This document shows, piece by piece, positions 17,174-25,569 of a DNA stretch of 64,000 bases (positions are counted from its first letter, which is position 1; each line of letters starts with the position of its first letter). The position numbers and the translations under genes were made by a program. The stretch is from Paludibacteraceae bacterium (GTDB lineage: Bacteria > Bacteroidota > Bacteroidia > Bacteroidales > Paludibacteraceae), in NCBI GenBank assembly GCA_017401985.1, contig JAFPNK010000026.1:1-64000 (forward strand), in the 5' to 3' direction. The notes under the pieces are model-generated. The model worked only from the letters and a program-made list of their open reading frames with translations, searched no databases and had not been told where the DNA came from.

Positions 17174-17940
17174 CGAAAACACCGGAACAAATAGAATTGG
17201 AGCGCGTACGTGCGCGATTGACCAAACGGTTTCATCAGGCCTGTGCCGACTACGGCCTGATAGCCGACGGAGATCATATATTGATTGGTCTGAGCGGCGG
17301 CAAGGATAGTCTGGCGTTGGTGGAACTGTTAGGCCGCAGAGCGCAGATATACAAACCCCGTTTTACGGTCACAGCCCTCCATGTGCGTGTCAAGGAGCGT
17401 GCCTATCAGTCCGATATGAGTTATCTGGAGTCCTTCTGCGCGGAGGCCAAAGTACCGCTCATCGTACGCGATGTGGCGATTGAGGACGGGGCGCAGGATA
17501 ACGAGCGAGTGAAAGAAGCGAACCCGTGTTTCTTGTGCTCATGGTACCGACGCAAGACGCTGTTCAACGTGGCGCAGGAACTGGGATGCAACAAGATCGC
17601 TTTCGGGCATCACCGCGATGATGTGATTCAGACACTGCTGATGAATCTCATATATCAGGGTTCGTTCGCTACCATGCCTCCCCTGCTGCAGATGGAGAAA
17701 ATGCCGCTGCAGATCATCCGTCCGCTGTGCTTGATAGACGAAGCGGATCTGGTGCATTACGCCGCACTTCGCGAGTACAAACAGCAGAAAGCGCTCTGCC
17801 CCTTCGAGCACGTAAGTTCGCGTGATAAGGTGAAAGGACTGCTGGAGCAGATCAAAGCGCTCAATCCCGAAGCGATGGATTCTATGTTCGGAGCAATGAC
17901 GAACATCAAAACGGCATATTTGCCGTCCGTTAAAGTATAG
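17170..17940 (+). CDS. ttcA: tRNA 2-thiocytidine(32) synthetase-like protein
   Basis: The 256-residue protein belongs to the PP-loop ATPase family of tRNA thiolases. The ATP-binding PP-loop is LSGGKDS (residues 41-47) and the TtcA-type cysteine pair is PCFLC (Cys120, Cys123), which in TtcA holds a [4Fe-4S] cluster and activates sulfur. The GHHRDDV motif follows. TtcA installs 2-thiocytidine at position 32 of some tRNAs. The length fits the short TtcA form. It overlaps the feoB-like gene by 4 bases (ATGA), so the two are translated together; an iron importer next to an iron-sulfur enzyme is a sensible pairing but may be chance. Other TtcA/TtuA-like members are not fully excluded. Confidence 0.88.
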   Translation: MTKTPEQIELERVRARLTKRFHQACADYGLIADGDHILIGLSGGKDSLALVELLGRRAQIYKPRFTVTALHVRVKERAYQSDMSYLESFCAEAKVPLIVRDVAIEDGAQDNERVKEANPCFLCSWYRRKTLFNVAQELGCNKIAFGHHRDDVIQTLLMNLIYQGSFATMPPLLQMEKMPLQIIRPLCLIDEADLVHYAALREYKQQKALCPFEHVSSRDKVKGLLEQIKALNPEAMDSMFGAMTNIKTAYLPSVKV

Positions 17941-17951
17941 TGTTTAGAGAT

Positions 17952-18323
17952 ATGAATGCATTCTATACCATTTTGTTATTATTAGCGTCGAATATTTTTA
18001 TGACGCTGGCGTGGTACGGTCACCTGAAACTGCAACAAACAGGATTTTTTACCAATGCCACCCCTTTGATTTTTGTGATCCTCTTGTCGTGGGGAATCGC
18101 GTTTTTTGAATACTGCCTGCAGGTACCGGCCAACCGCATCGGGTTTGAAGGAAACGGAGGACCGTTCACTCTGATGCAACTGAAAGTGATTCAGGAAGTG
18201 ATCACCCTGCTGGTGTTTGTGGCCTTCTCCGCCGTGGCGTTTCATATGCCGCTGCGTTGGAACCACGCCGTGGCGTGCGTGCTGCTGATAGGAGCCGTGT
18301 ATTTTGTTTTTGGATTCAAATAA
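17952..18323 (+). CDS. DMT-like small membrane protein (DUF486)
   Basis: This 123-residue protein has four hydrophobic segments and the DUF486 signature: a start of the form YTILLLLASNIFMTLAWYGH, an internal FFEYCLQVPANRIG, and FTLMQLKVIQEVITL. DUF486 proteins are annotated as members of the drug/metabolite transporter superfamily; no substrate is known. The ATG at 17952 is chosen because family members begin close to this Tyr-Thr-Ile-Leu stretch; a GTG at 17940 overlapping the ttcA stop codon would add four residues. It sits in the same operon-like run as ttcA and the sirtuin gene. Confidence 0.88.
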   Translation: MNAFYTILLLLASNIFMTLAWYGHLKLQQTGFFTNATPLIFVILLSWGIAFFEYCLQVPANRIGFEGNGGPFTLMQLKVIQEVITLLVFVAFSAVAFHMPLRWNHAVACVLLIGAVYFVFGFK

Positions 18324-18342
18324 GTCCTAAATACTCATAGTT

Positions 18343-19047
18343 ATGGCAAAGAAAATCGTTGTTTTTACCGGCGCCGGTGTGAGCGCAGAGAGTGGTCTGG
18401 GCACGTTTCGTGACTCAGACGGGTTATGGGAACACTACCGTATAGAGGATGTGTGTACCCACGAGGCATGGTTGCGTAATCCGCAGTTGTGCGTAGATTT
18501 CTATAACGCCCGCCGTAAAGACACACTGGCGGCACAACCGAATGCGGCACATGTGGCGATAGCCAAGTTGCAAGCGGCTATTCCCGGCACACGCATCATC
18601 ACACAGAATATAGACGACTTGCACGAGCGTGCCGGTGCAACCGATGTGGTGCATCTGCACGGTGAGATTACCAAACTGCGCTCGGAGAACAACGAAACAG
18701 CGACGGTGCCGCTTCAGGGATGGGAACAGCATTACGGAGACCGTCATCCGGACGGTTCGCTGCTGCGGCCGTATATCGTGTTCTTTGGAGAAGGTGTGCC
18801 GTATTTCGATGAGGCATGCCGTATCGCATCGCAGGCGGATATAATGGTGGTAGTCGGCACGAGTCTGAATGTGTACCCTGCTGCTTCGCTGATTCATTAT
18901 GCACCGGAGAATTGTCCTATTTATTTTGTGGATCCCGGTATGCCCGAGTTCGGTATGTGGGCGAACCGTATTACTCACATTCGTAAAAAAGCTACCGAAG
19001 GAGTACCGGAACTTGTAGACAAACTCATTGCAGATTTGAAATTTTAG
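18343..19047 (+). CDS. cobB: Sir2-type NAD-dependent protein deacylase, zinc-less
   Basis: The 234-residue protein shows the sirtuin Rossmann motif (TGAGVSAESGLGTFR, residues 9-23), the catalytic core TQNIDDLH (residues 87-94) and the catalytic His106 in HLHG. Tyr54 and Arg57 form the YxxR pair that marks sirtuins able to remove succinyl and malonyl groups (class III, SIRT5/E. coli CobB). The four cysteines that normally bind structural zinc are absent: residues 107-140 contain none. The enzyme would remove acyl groups from lysines using NAD+. It lies 19 bases after the DMT-like gene and 13 bases before menA, and its last codons are part of a heptamer array. Confidence 0.92.
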   Translation: MAKKIVVFTGAGVSAESGLGTFRDSDGLWEHYRIEDVCTHEAWLRNPQLCVDFYNARRKDTLAAQPNAAHVAIAKLQAAIPGTRIITQNIDDLHERAGATDVVHLHGEITKLRSENNETATVPLQGWEQHYGDRHPDGSLLRPYIVFFGEGVPYFDEACRIASQADIMVVVGTSLNVYPAASLIHYAPENCPIYFVDPGMPEFGMWANRITHIRKKATEGVPELVDKLIADLKF

Positions 19048-19060
19048 ATTTTTGATTTAG
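19033..19060 (+). repeat. Heptamer array at the cobB-menA junction
   Basis: Four 7-base units (gatttga, aatttta, gattttt, gatttag) run from the last five codons of cobB through its stop codon to the base before the menA ATG. The stop codon itself (tag, 19045-19047) spans the border of two units. Confidence 0.75.
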
Positions 19061-19930
19061 ATGAATCCTTATATTCAATCGTTGCGTTTGCGGACTCTGC
19101 CGCTGTCGGTGTCCGGAATCATCCTGGGTAGCGGAATCGCGTTAGGCGGGGAATGGTCTGCGGTGAGCGCTCAACAGTGGTGGGTGTTCGGCTTGGCTAT
19201 CGCCACGACGCTCAGTTTGCAGATACTCAGCAATCTGTGCAATGAGTTGGGCGATGCGCAGAAAGGTACGGATGCGGATCAGAAGGAGCGTGCTGCCTAC
19301 GGATTACAGACAGGCAAAATCACCGTGGGACAGATGAAAGGGATGATAGCGCTGTTTATTGTCCTTTGTTTGGCGTTTGGCGGTGCGCTGATATACAGTG
19401 CGTTTGGCTCGTTCGCTTGCACGCAGAGTCTGCTGTTTATCGGTTTGGGACTGTTAGCCGTTATGGGAGCCATCAAATACACACTTGGTAAGCATAGTTA
19501 CGGATATATCGGACTCGGTGACTTGGGCGTCTTCGTGTTCTTCGGTCTGCTTAGCACGATGGGTTCGTATTATCTGCTGACCCAACAGATAACGTGGGAA
19601 ATAGCGTGGTACGGCATAGCCGTCGGTCTGCCGTGTGTGGGCGTGTTGAACCTGAACAATATCCGGGATATGGACAATGACCGCAAGCATGGCAAACGCA
19701 CGTTTGCTTCTTTGTTAGGACCGGTCGGAAGCCGTGTGTATCATACGCTGCTACTGGTCGGCTGTCTGACAATTTTTGCCGTCTATGGTCATTGGTGGGC
19801 ATTGTGTATCATACCCGTCTGGGCGTGGCATCTATGGTATCTGTGGACGCACTCTGACAAACTGGACAAACAGATGCCAGTGCTCATGTTTACTACACTG
19901 ATCGTGGTCATATTGGCACTGGTCGGTTAA
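19061..19930 (+). CDS. menA: 1,4-dihydroxy-2-naphthoate polyprenyltransferase
   Basis: This 289-residue protein of the UbiA superfamily has about eight or nine membrane segments and the two Asp-rich prenyl-diphosphate/Mg2+ sites: NELGDAQKGTDADQKER near residue 68 and NNIRDMDNDRKHGKRT near residue 207. The combination matches MenA, which attaches the polyprenyl side chain to dihydroxynaphthoate in menaquinone synthesis, in the inner membrane. Menaquinone is the usual quinone of Bacteroidetes. No other men genes are in the window, but a long-chain prenyl diphosphate synthase at 62.5-63.5 kb could supply its substrate. It is probably the last gene of the operon that begins with the feoB-like gene. 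Confidence 0.92.
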   Translation: MNPYIQSLRLRTLPLSVSGIILGSGIALGGEWSAVSAQQWWVFGLAIATTLSLQILSNLCNELGDAQKGTDADQKERAAYGLQTGKITVGQMKGMIALFIVLCLAFGGALIYSAFGSFACTQSLLFIGLGLLAVMGAIKYTLGKHSYGYIGLGDLGVFVFFGLLSTMGSYYLLTQQITWEIAWYGIAVGLPCVGVLNLNNIRDMDNDRKHGKRTFASLLGPVGSRVYHTLLLVGCLTIFAVYGHWWALCIIPVWAWHLWYLWTHSDKLDKQMPVLMFTTLIVVILALVG

Positions 19931-19934
19931 AAAA

Positions 19935-19950
19935 TACACATTCATGTGTA
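19935..19950. terminator. Short hairpin after menA, possible terminator
   Basis: A perfect 7-bp inverted repeat (tacacat / atgtgta) with a 2-base loop lies 5 bases after the menA stop codon. It is followed by aatttt, a poor T tract, so termination is uncertain. Confidence 0.4.
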
Positions 19951-19966
19951 AATTTTGACAAAAGAT

Positions 19967-19997
19967 TTGCATATGTGGAAAAATTATTGTACCTTTG
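19967..19997 (+). promoter_or_regulatory. Promoter of rmlA and the following run
   Basis: TTG at 19967-19969 (extended TTGCATATGTGGAA) and TACCTTTG at 19990-19997 are 20 bases apart. No other promoter of this type is visible before 27.9 kb, so it may drive seven genes. Confidence 0.88.
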
Positions 19998-20010
19998 CGC
20001 TCGCAAAGGT
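19991..20010. promoter_or_regulatory. Palindrome over the rmlA transcription start, followed by T tract
   Basis: acctttgc (19991-19998) and gcaaaggt (20003-20010) form a perfect 8-bp inverted repeat with a 4-base centre, followed by eight T residues in all. The left arm is the -7 box itself. A near-identical palindrome lies at the uxaB promoter. It could be an operator or a stop for transcription arriving from menA. Confidence 0.5.
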
Positions 20011-20024
20011 TTTTTTTATTAAAT

Positions 20025-20897
20025 ATGAAAGGAATAATTTTAGCCGGGGGGAGTGCAACCAGGTTGTACCCCTTGAGTAAAGCGATCAGTAAGCAAATAA
20101 TGCCGGTGTATGACAAGCCGATGATTTACTATCCGCTTAGTACACTGATGTTGGCCGGTATCCGAGAGGTGCTGATTATCAGTACACCGCGCGATCTGCC
20201 GATGTTTGAGGAGCTGCTGGGGGACGGAAGCCGTATCGGTATGCATCTGTCGTACAAAGTGCAATTGGTTCCGAACGGACTGGCACAGGCTTTTGTGCTG
20301 GGACGCGAATTCCTCAACGGTGAGCCGGGTTGCTTAATCTTGGGTGATAATATGTTCTACGGCCAGCATTTCAAGACGATGCTCCGCGAGGCAGTGGCTT
20401 CTGCTCAAGAGGGCGGTGCAGTTATCTTCGGTTACGAGGTAGTCGATCCCCGTGCGTACGGAGTGGTGGAGTTTGACCAAGACGGCAAGGTGCTGAGTCT
20501 GGAGGAGAAACCGGCAGAGCCGAAGAGCAATTATGCTGTTCCGGGGCTGTATTTCTACGATGAAACCGTATGTGAGAAGGCTGCCAATCTGCAGCCCAGC
20601 GCACGCGGCGAATATGAGATCACGGATCTTAATAAGTTGTATCTGAACGAAGGCACGCTGAAGGTTAAACTGTTCAGCCGTGGTTTTGCATGGCTTGATA
20701 CAGGTAACTGCGACAGCTTGCTCGATGCCGGTAATTTCATTGCTACCATTCAGAACCGTCAGGGCTTCTATGTCAGCTGCATCGAGGAGATCGCTTGGCG
20801 CAACGGCTGGATCACAACCGAGCAGATGGCCGCTTTGGGCAAAGAGATGAAAACGGCTTACGGACGCTATCTGGAGCGTCTGGCTGCGAAAGGATAA
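20025..20897 (+). CDS. rmlA: Glucose-1-phosphate thymidylyltransferase
   Basis: The 290-residue protein has the sugar-nucleotidyltransferase signature at its start (GGSATRLYPLSKAISKQ) followed by PVYDKPMIYYPLSTLMLAGI, the LGDNMFYG metal-binding region and YGVVEFD. These are diagnostic for RmlA, which joins dTTP and glucose-1-phosphate to give dTDP-glucose, the first step of dTDP-rhamnose synthesis for surface polysaccharides. The usual partners rmlB, rmlC and rmlD are not next to it. The ATG at 20025 follows the promoter; an upstream in-frame start would lie on the -7 box. The next gene begins 17 bases downstream. Confidence 0.95.
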   Translation: MKGIILAGGSATRLYPLSKAISKQIMPVYDKPMIYYPLSTLMLAGIREVLIISTPRDLPMFEELLGDGSRIGMHLSYKVQLVPNGLAQAFVLGREFLNGEPGCLILGDNMFYGQHFKTMLREAVASAQEGGAVIFGYEVVDPRAYGVVEFDQDGKVLSLEEKPAEPKSNYAVPGLYFYDETVCEKAANLQPSARGEYEITDLNKLYLNEGTLKVKLFSRGFAWLDTGNCDSLLDAGNFIATIQNRQGFYVSCIEEIAWRNGWITTEQMAALGKEMKTAYGRYLERLAAKG

Positions 20898-20914
20898 ATC
20901 AAAGAAGGTGCATC

Positions 20915-23900
20915 GTGAAGCGACTCTATTGGATACTGATCTGTCTGGTGCTTGTTCTCAGCGCGAACGCGCATGAGCAGTACGTCATTCGCCACTATTC
21001 CATTAAAGACGGACTGAGTCAGAATACCGTCATGGCTATTCTGCAGGATCGGCAGGGGTATATGTGGTTTGGCACATGGGACGGCCTCAACCGTTTTGAT
21101 GGCTATACATTCAAGGTCTATAAGGCCATGAACGATGGCGTGGAAGCGAATGTGAATAACCGCGTCGATTGGATATACGAAGATGCGCAGGAGCAGTTGT
21201 GGTGGACCACGTATGACGGCCATTATTACCGTATGGATGCGAGCAGACAGCATACCACGGAGCAACCTTATGACAGTCTGCCGGCCGAATTGATCGCACA
21301 GATGGAAGCTGCGGCGGTGAAGACGCATGTGGATTCGCACGGGATCATATGGCAGGCGGATGACACCGATGGTATCTCGCGCTACCGCGATGGACATTGG
21401 AAACGATTCACGCCCGCTCTTGATCCACGGTACGCAGGTCGGTTGAGGGAACATTTCCTGATGCTGGAAGACCATCAGGGACGCACATGGGTGAACCCGA
21501 CCGGAGGCGGATGGAGTTATTATGACTACGAAGCCGATGAATTGGTGTATCCGATCAAAGGAGTGACGAATATGATTCACTCTGCGTACATCGATCGGGA
21601 AGGTCAGATGTGGATTGCTACCTATGATGGCGGTGTCGATTGCGTCAATATGGATCCGGTGCCCTACCGATTGGTGGATATGCGACGTTCGGATCGAGAT
21701 AACGGCGAAGTGCGTGCTTTTGCGCAAACGCGAAACGGAGAAGTGCTGACGCTCGTGAAGTCGCACGACCGAGTATATTGCGCGAAAGATACCCGTCACG
21801 GATTGCTGTATGGTACCAAAGGTGAGGGTTTGAAAGATATAACGCACCACCGAACGGTGGCAACTACGCACTCGGATATATATGATATCGAGGAAGGCGA
21901 AGACGGTACACTGTATGTGGCTACTTACGGCGGCGGCGTGAATATCATCCGGTGGAACGAAGCGCATCATGCATGGGAAGCGCCTCAGGTGGTCGGAGAG
22001 AATATGAAAGTGCGCGATCTGGAATTACTGGACTCCACTCTGTGGTGCGGTACTACTACCGGTCTGCTGCGAATCGATCTTCGCTCCGGTGCTACCAAAC
22101 TGATTCCAAGTAGCGATGTGCGTGCTTTGCAATATAGCCACGGGCGTCTCTGGTTGGGCACGTTTGGAGGTGGATTGAAGACGCTACTGCCGAATGATAC
22201 CACAGAGGAACTGATGTCCGTCGAGACCTATCACGATGCGATATTGAGTATGACGTCCGACAGCGCCGGTATCTGGTTCTGCTCGGAAAGCGATATTGCG
22301 CAATTGAATATAGAGACGGGAGATCTGTATTATTACGATGCCCTGGATAGCGAGCACGGATCCTATTTTACGGAAGCGGAAGCGCTGCGTACGGCAGACG
22401 GATTGTTGCTGTTCGGCTATTCGAACGGATATTGTGTGTTCGATCCGTCTCAAATCCGTCCGTCCGCTTATGTCCCGCCTGTGCGTATCACGTATGTGGA
22501 ATCCGAGGGTGAAGAGCGAATGGGAGATACCATCACCATTCCTAACGGCGGAGAGATCACGATTGAATATGCCGCGATGGACTTCATCGCCTCGGACAAG
22601 ATCGTCTATTTCTACAAGATGGACGGCATTGATAACCAGTGGAAGAAAGCGCGTAATATGCGCCGTGTGGCATATAGTAACCTCAATCACGGCACGTATG
22701 TGTTCCACGTTCGCTCTACCAATCGCGAAGGAGGAGATGTGGAAAATGAGCAGCAACTGGTTATCATTGTGGAGCGTCCGTTGTGGCTCTCGTGGTGGGC
22801 TGTCACGCTGTACGTGCTGGGTATCATCCTGCTGGTGGCTTTGACTATTTACAGCATCAGTGTGTATAACGGCCTTAGGCAGAAAGTGAAAGTGGAGCAG
22901 CAGGTGACGGATATCAAACTGCGCTTCTTTACCAACGTTAGTCACGAACTTCGAACCCCGCTGACGCTGATTGTTGCACCGGTGGAGAATATATTGCAGA
23001 CGGAGCGAATCAACCAAAGCGTACGCAGCCAGTTGGAAATAGTGCTGAGTAACAGTCAGCGCATGCTACGTATGGTGAACCAGTTGTTGGAATTCCGCAA
23101 AGTGCAGAATCAGAAGATGAAACTCAAAGTGCAGGAGACGCTGTTGAGCGGATTAGTGGAAGAGACCAGTGCGAACTTCAGAAAAGAAGCCTACGACAAG
23201 CATATTAAGTTTGAGATTATCAATAATGCCGCGGATTCTACTGTGTGGGTGGACCGCGGACGAGTGGATACAATTTTGTGGAACCTGCTGAGCAATGCGT
23301 TCAAGTTTACAGCTGCCGGCAAGAGTATCCGTGTCATTGTGGCGGACAAACCCGGTTTTGTGACCCTTACCGTGCAAGATGAGGGTATTGGAATCCCACC
23401 GGAGAAACGAAGTGTGCTCTTTGAGCGGTTCTCCAGCAATAACGAGATTAACAGTCTCAACACCACCGGTACCGGTATCGGAATGAATCTGACCAAAGAA
23501 CTGGTGGATCTGCATCACGGACACATCGAGGTGGAGAGCGAGGTCGGTAAGGGTACGACCATCACGATCCTATTCCACACGGGTAAGGAGCATTTTGATG
23601 ATGATGTGGAGTTTATTGCGGATGACCGCACGAGTGCCAAGATAAGCGCGCAACCGACTTTTGAAGAAAAACTGGGACAACTGGAGCAAGAGCAACCGGA
23701 GAACCGCAGGACGATTCTGATTGTGGATGATAACCAAGATATGCGTCAGTTCCTCGTAAGTATTTTCAGTAAGGATTATAATGTGGTGACTGCGGAAGAT
23801 GGCGCACAAGCCGAGCAAGCGGTACGAACCAAACCGATTGATATCGTGGTAACCGACCTGATGATGCCGAACGTAGACGGATTGGAATTGGTTCAGTTCA

Positions 23901-24475
23901 TCAAGCAAAATCAGGATCTGGACTATATACCGGTTATCCTTCTCTCCGCCAAGACTGCTATTGAGAGTCGTCTGCAGGCTCTGCAATATGGTGCGGATGA
24001 CTATGTGACCAAACCGTTTGAACCGGAATTCCTGCGGGCGAGAGTACAGAATATACTGGCTCAACGGGAACAATTGGAGAAGAGTTACCGTCAGCGTTTG
24101 ATGCGGTTGGAGTCGCAATCAGCGGACGAACCGATGCCGGGTGATGCGTTCTTGGCGAAGCTGCTGGATGTGATGGACAAGCAGATGGATAACAACACGC
24201 TGACCGTGGACGAACTGGTGGAAGAAATGGGTATGGGACGTACTGTCTTCTTCAATAAACTGAAGAACATGACCGGATTGAGTCCCGTTGAGTTCATCCG
24301 CGAAATGCGTATCAAGCGCGCTGCACAACTGCTCGAGGAGCGCCAGTATAACATCACCGAGGTGACCTATATGGTGGGTATGAATGACAGCCGTTATTTC
24401 GCCAAGTGTTTCAAAAACACCTACGGAGTGACTCCGAGTGAGTACCGCCGTGCATGTTTGGAGGAGAAAAAATGA
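20915..24475 (+). CDS. Hybrid two-component system sensor-regulator
   Basis: This 1186-residue protein has the full hybrid two-component layout. A signal peptide or first membrane segment (MKRLYWILICLVLVLSANA) is followed by a periplasmic sensor of two-component propeller repeats (for example YIDREGQMWIATYDGG), a Y_Y_Y domain ending near residue 625 (STNREGG), a membrane segment near 630-655, a histidine kinase (FFTNVSHELRTPLTLI, His677) with its ATPase domain (LWNLLSNAFKFT), a receiver (ILIVDDNQDMRQ, phospho-acceptor Asp981 in VVTDLMMP) and an AraC-type DNA-binding domain at the C-terminus. Such proteins usually sense a glycan breakdown product and switch on nearby glycan-use genes, but none lies beside it. 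The GTG at 20915 is chosen because it opens the signal peptide. Confidence 0.95.
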   Translation: MKRLYWILICLVLVLSANAHEQYVIRHYSIKDGLSQNTVMAILQDRQGYMWFGTWDGLNRFDGYTFKVYKAMNDGVEANVNNRVDWIYEDAQEQLWWTTYDGHYYRMDASRQHTTEQPYDSLPAELIAQMEAAAVKTHVDSHGIIWQADDTDGISRYRDGHWKRFTPALDPRYAGRLREHFLMLEDHQGRTWVNPTGGGWSYYDYEADELVYPIKGVTNMIHSAYIDREGQMWIATYDGGVDCVNMDPVPYRLVDMRRSDRDNGEVRAFAQTRNGEVLTLVKSHDRVYCAKDTRHGLLYGTKGEGLKDITHHRTVATTHSDIYDIEEGEDGTLYVATYGGGVNIIRWNEAHHAWEAPQVVGENMKVRDLELLDSTLWCGTTTGLLRIDLRSGATKLIPSSDVRALQYSHGRLWLGTFGGGLKTLLPNDTTEELMSVETYHDAILSMTSDSAGIWFCSESDIAQLNIETGDLYYYDALDSEHGSYFTEAEALRTADGLLLFGYSNGYCVFDPSQIRPSAYVPPVRITYVESEGEERMGDTITIPNGGEITIEYAAMDFIASDKIVYFYKMDGIDNQWKKARNMRRVAYSNLNHGTYVFHVRSTNREGGDVENEQQLVIIVERPLWLSWWAVTLYVLGIILLVALTIYSISVYNGLRQKVKVEQQVTDIKLRFFTNVSHELRTPLTLIVAPVENILQTERINQSVRSQLEIVLSNSQRMLRMVNQLLEFRKVQNQKMKLKVQETLLSGLVEETSANFRKEAYDKHIKFEIINNAADSTVWVDRGRVDTILWNLLSNAFKFTAAGKSIRVIVADKPGFVTLTVQDEGIGIPPEKRSVLFERFSSNNEINSLNTTGTGIGMNLTKELVDLHHGHIEVESEVGKGTTITILFHTGKEHFDDDVEFIADDRTSAKISAQPTFEEKLGQLEQEQPENRRTILIVDDNQDMRQFLVSIFSKDYNVVTAEDGAQAEQAVRTKPIDIVVTDLMMPNVDGLELVQFIKQNQDLDYIPVILLSAKTAIESRLQALQYGADDYVTKPFEPEFLRARVQNILAQREQLEKSYRQRLMRLESQSADEPMPGDAFLAKLLDVMDKQMDNNTLTVDELVEEMGMGRTVFFNKLKNMTGLSPVEFIREMRIKRAAQLLEERQYNITEVTYMVGMNDSRYFAKCFKNTYGVTPSEYRRACLEEKK

Positions 24476-24990
24476 AAAAACTTATCGGATTAATAGGTGT
24501 CGTTGTCTTGTTGGCCGCTTGCTCGCAAGTGAATCCCCAAAAACCGAGCCAACGAATGGGTTCCGCTCCATCGGTGGATAGCACCCAGTTGGCGTTGCTG
24601 GAGATGAATCAGCAACTGGCTCAAGCGGCCGACAAACAGTTGACACAGGTGGCCAAAGAATTGGAAGGGAACTATGCGCTGTACGACTCCAATGTGTGGA
24701 TGCGTCTCCTTTCCCGTGGCGATGAGACCACTGCCAAACCTATGACGGACGAAGAGTGGACGGTACACATGCGGGTTTACACCCTCTCGGAGCGGTTACT
24801 GGTGGATTCGGAGGCTTCCTACCGCATCGGAAAACATGAATTACCGGATGCTGTGGAAGCGGTAATCGGCGAACTGCATCACGGCGCGCAAGCACGTCTG
24901 TTGGCTCCGTGGTATGCCGCATTCGGAATGAAAGGAACGGAGCAGGTGCCTCCGTATGAGAACGTAATCATAGAAATAGAAGTAAGATAA
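24472..24990 (+). CDS. Lipoprotein with FKBP-like C-terminal region
   Basis: The 172-residue protein has a lipoprotein signal (VVLLAACS, Cys at about residue 19). Its last 50 residues (VIGELHHGAQARLLAPWYAA and the closing ENVIIEIEV) look like the end of an FKBP-type peptidyl-prolyl isomerase, where a Gly-rich turn, a PWYAAFG-like stretch and a final IEIEV strand are typical. The central active-site residues are not recognisable, so an active isomerase is doubtful. It overlaps the regulator gene by 4 bases (ATGA) and ends one base into the DUF4827 gene, so all three are co-translated. FKBP-like lipoproteins serve as envelope folding factors in Bacteroidetes, but that role here is an inference. 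Confidence 0.75.
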   Translation: MKKLIGLIGVVVLLAACSQVNPQKPSQRMGSAPSVDSTQLALLEMNQQLAQAADKQLTQVAKELEGNYALYDSNVWMRLLSRGDETTAKPMTDEEWTVHMRVYTLSERLLVDSEASYRIGKHELPDAVEAVIGELHHGAQARLLAPWYAAFGMKGTEQVPPYENVIIEIEVR

Positions 24991-25568
24991 TGAAAAAAAC
25001 AGTATCTATATTATTGACGGTGCTGGCGTTGGTCGCCACCGGTTGCAATAATAATACGTATTCCAATCTGCGCGATAAGGAAGACAAACTGATTGCCAAT
25101 TATATCAGTCGTAACGGCCTCGTCATTGTGAAAGAAGAGCCCGCGGTGGATCATGTGTGGGGCGAGAAAGAGTATTATAAGGTGGAAGGATACGATAATT
25201 TCTATTTCCACCTCATCACCCGTGGCGATTCGATCTATGTGGACTCCATTGCCCCGAATCAATATGACACGACGGATCTGAAGATAGTGGCGAATGATGT
25301 GATCATCGTTCGATACAAGCAGTTTGCACTGACGGAGGACGCCGATACACTTAGTTATTGGAGCACGCTGGATCAGGCGTATCCCTATGAGTTTCATTAC
25401 GGCAATACCAGCGATTGCGAATGTGTTGCATGGCACGTAGCAGTGCAGTTGATGAAGTATCCTGACTCGCAATGTGAGATCATCGTGCCCAGTAAACTGG
25501 GTTTCAGCAACGAGCAATCGACGGTAACCCCGTATGTATATATTTTGAAAATCAAAGTGAAGCAGTGA
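24990..25568 (+). CDS. DUF4827 family lipoprotein
   Basis: This 192-residue protein starts with a lipoprotein signal (ALVATGC, Cys at about residue 19) and then matches the DUF4827 pattern: SNLRDKEDKLIANYISRNG near the start, the DSIYVDSIAPNQYDTTDLKI stretch in the middle and the closing YILKIKVKQ strand. DUF4827 is thought to adopt an FKBP-like fold and often lies beside the phosphoglucosamine mutase gene in Bacteroidales, as it does here (one base between them). Its function is unknown; envelope assembly is a reasonable guess from the lipoprotein signal and the pairing with another FKBP-like lipoprotein. Confidence 0.9.
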   Translation: MKKTVSILLTVLALVATGCNNNTYSNLRDKEDKLIANYISRNGLVIVKEEPAVDHVWGEKEYYKVEGYDNFYFHLITRGDSIYVDSIAPNQYDTTDLKIVANDVIIVRYKQFALTEDADTLSYWSTLDQAYPYEFHYGNTSDCECVAWHVAVQLMKYPDSQCEIIVPSKLGFSNEQSTVTPYVYILKIKVKQ

Positions 25569-25569
25569 T

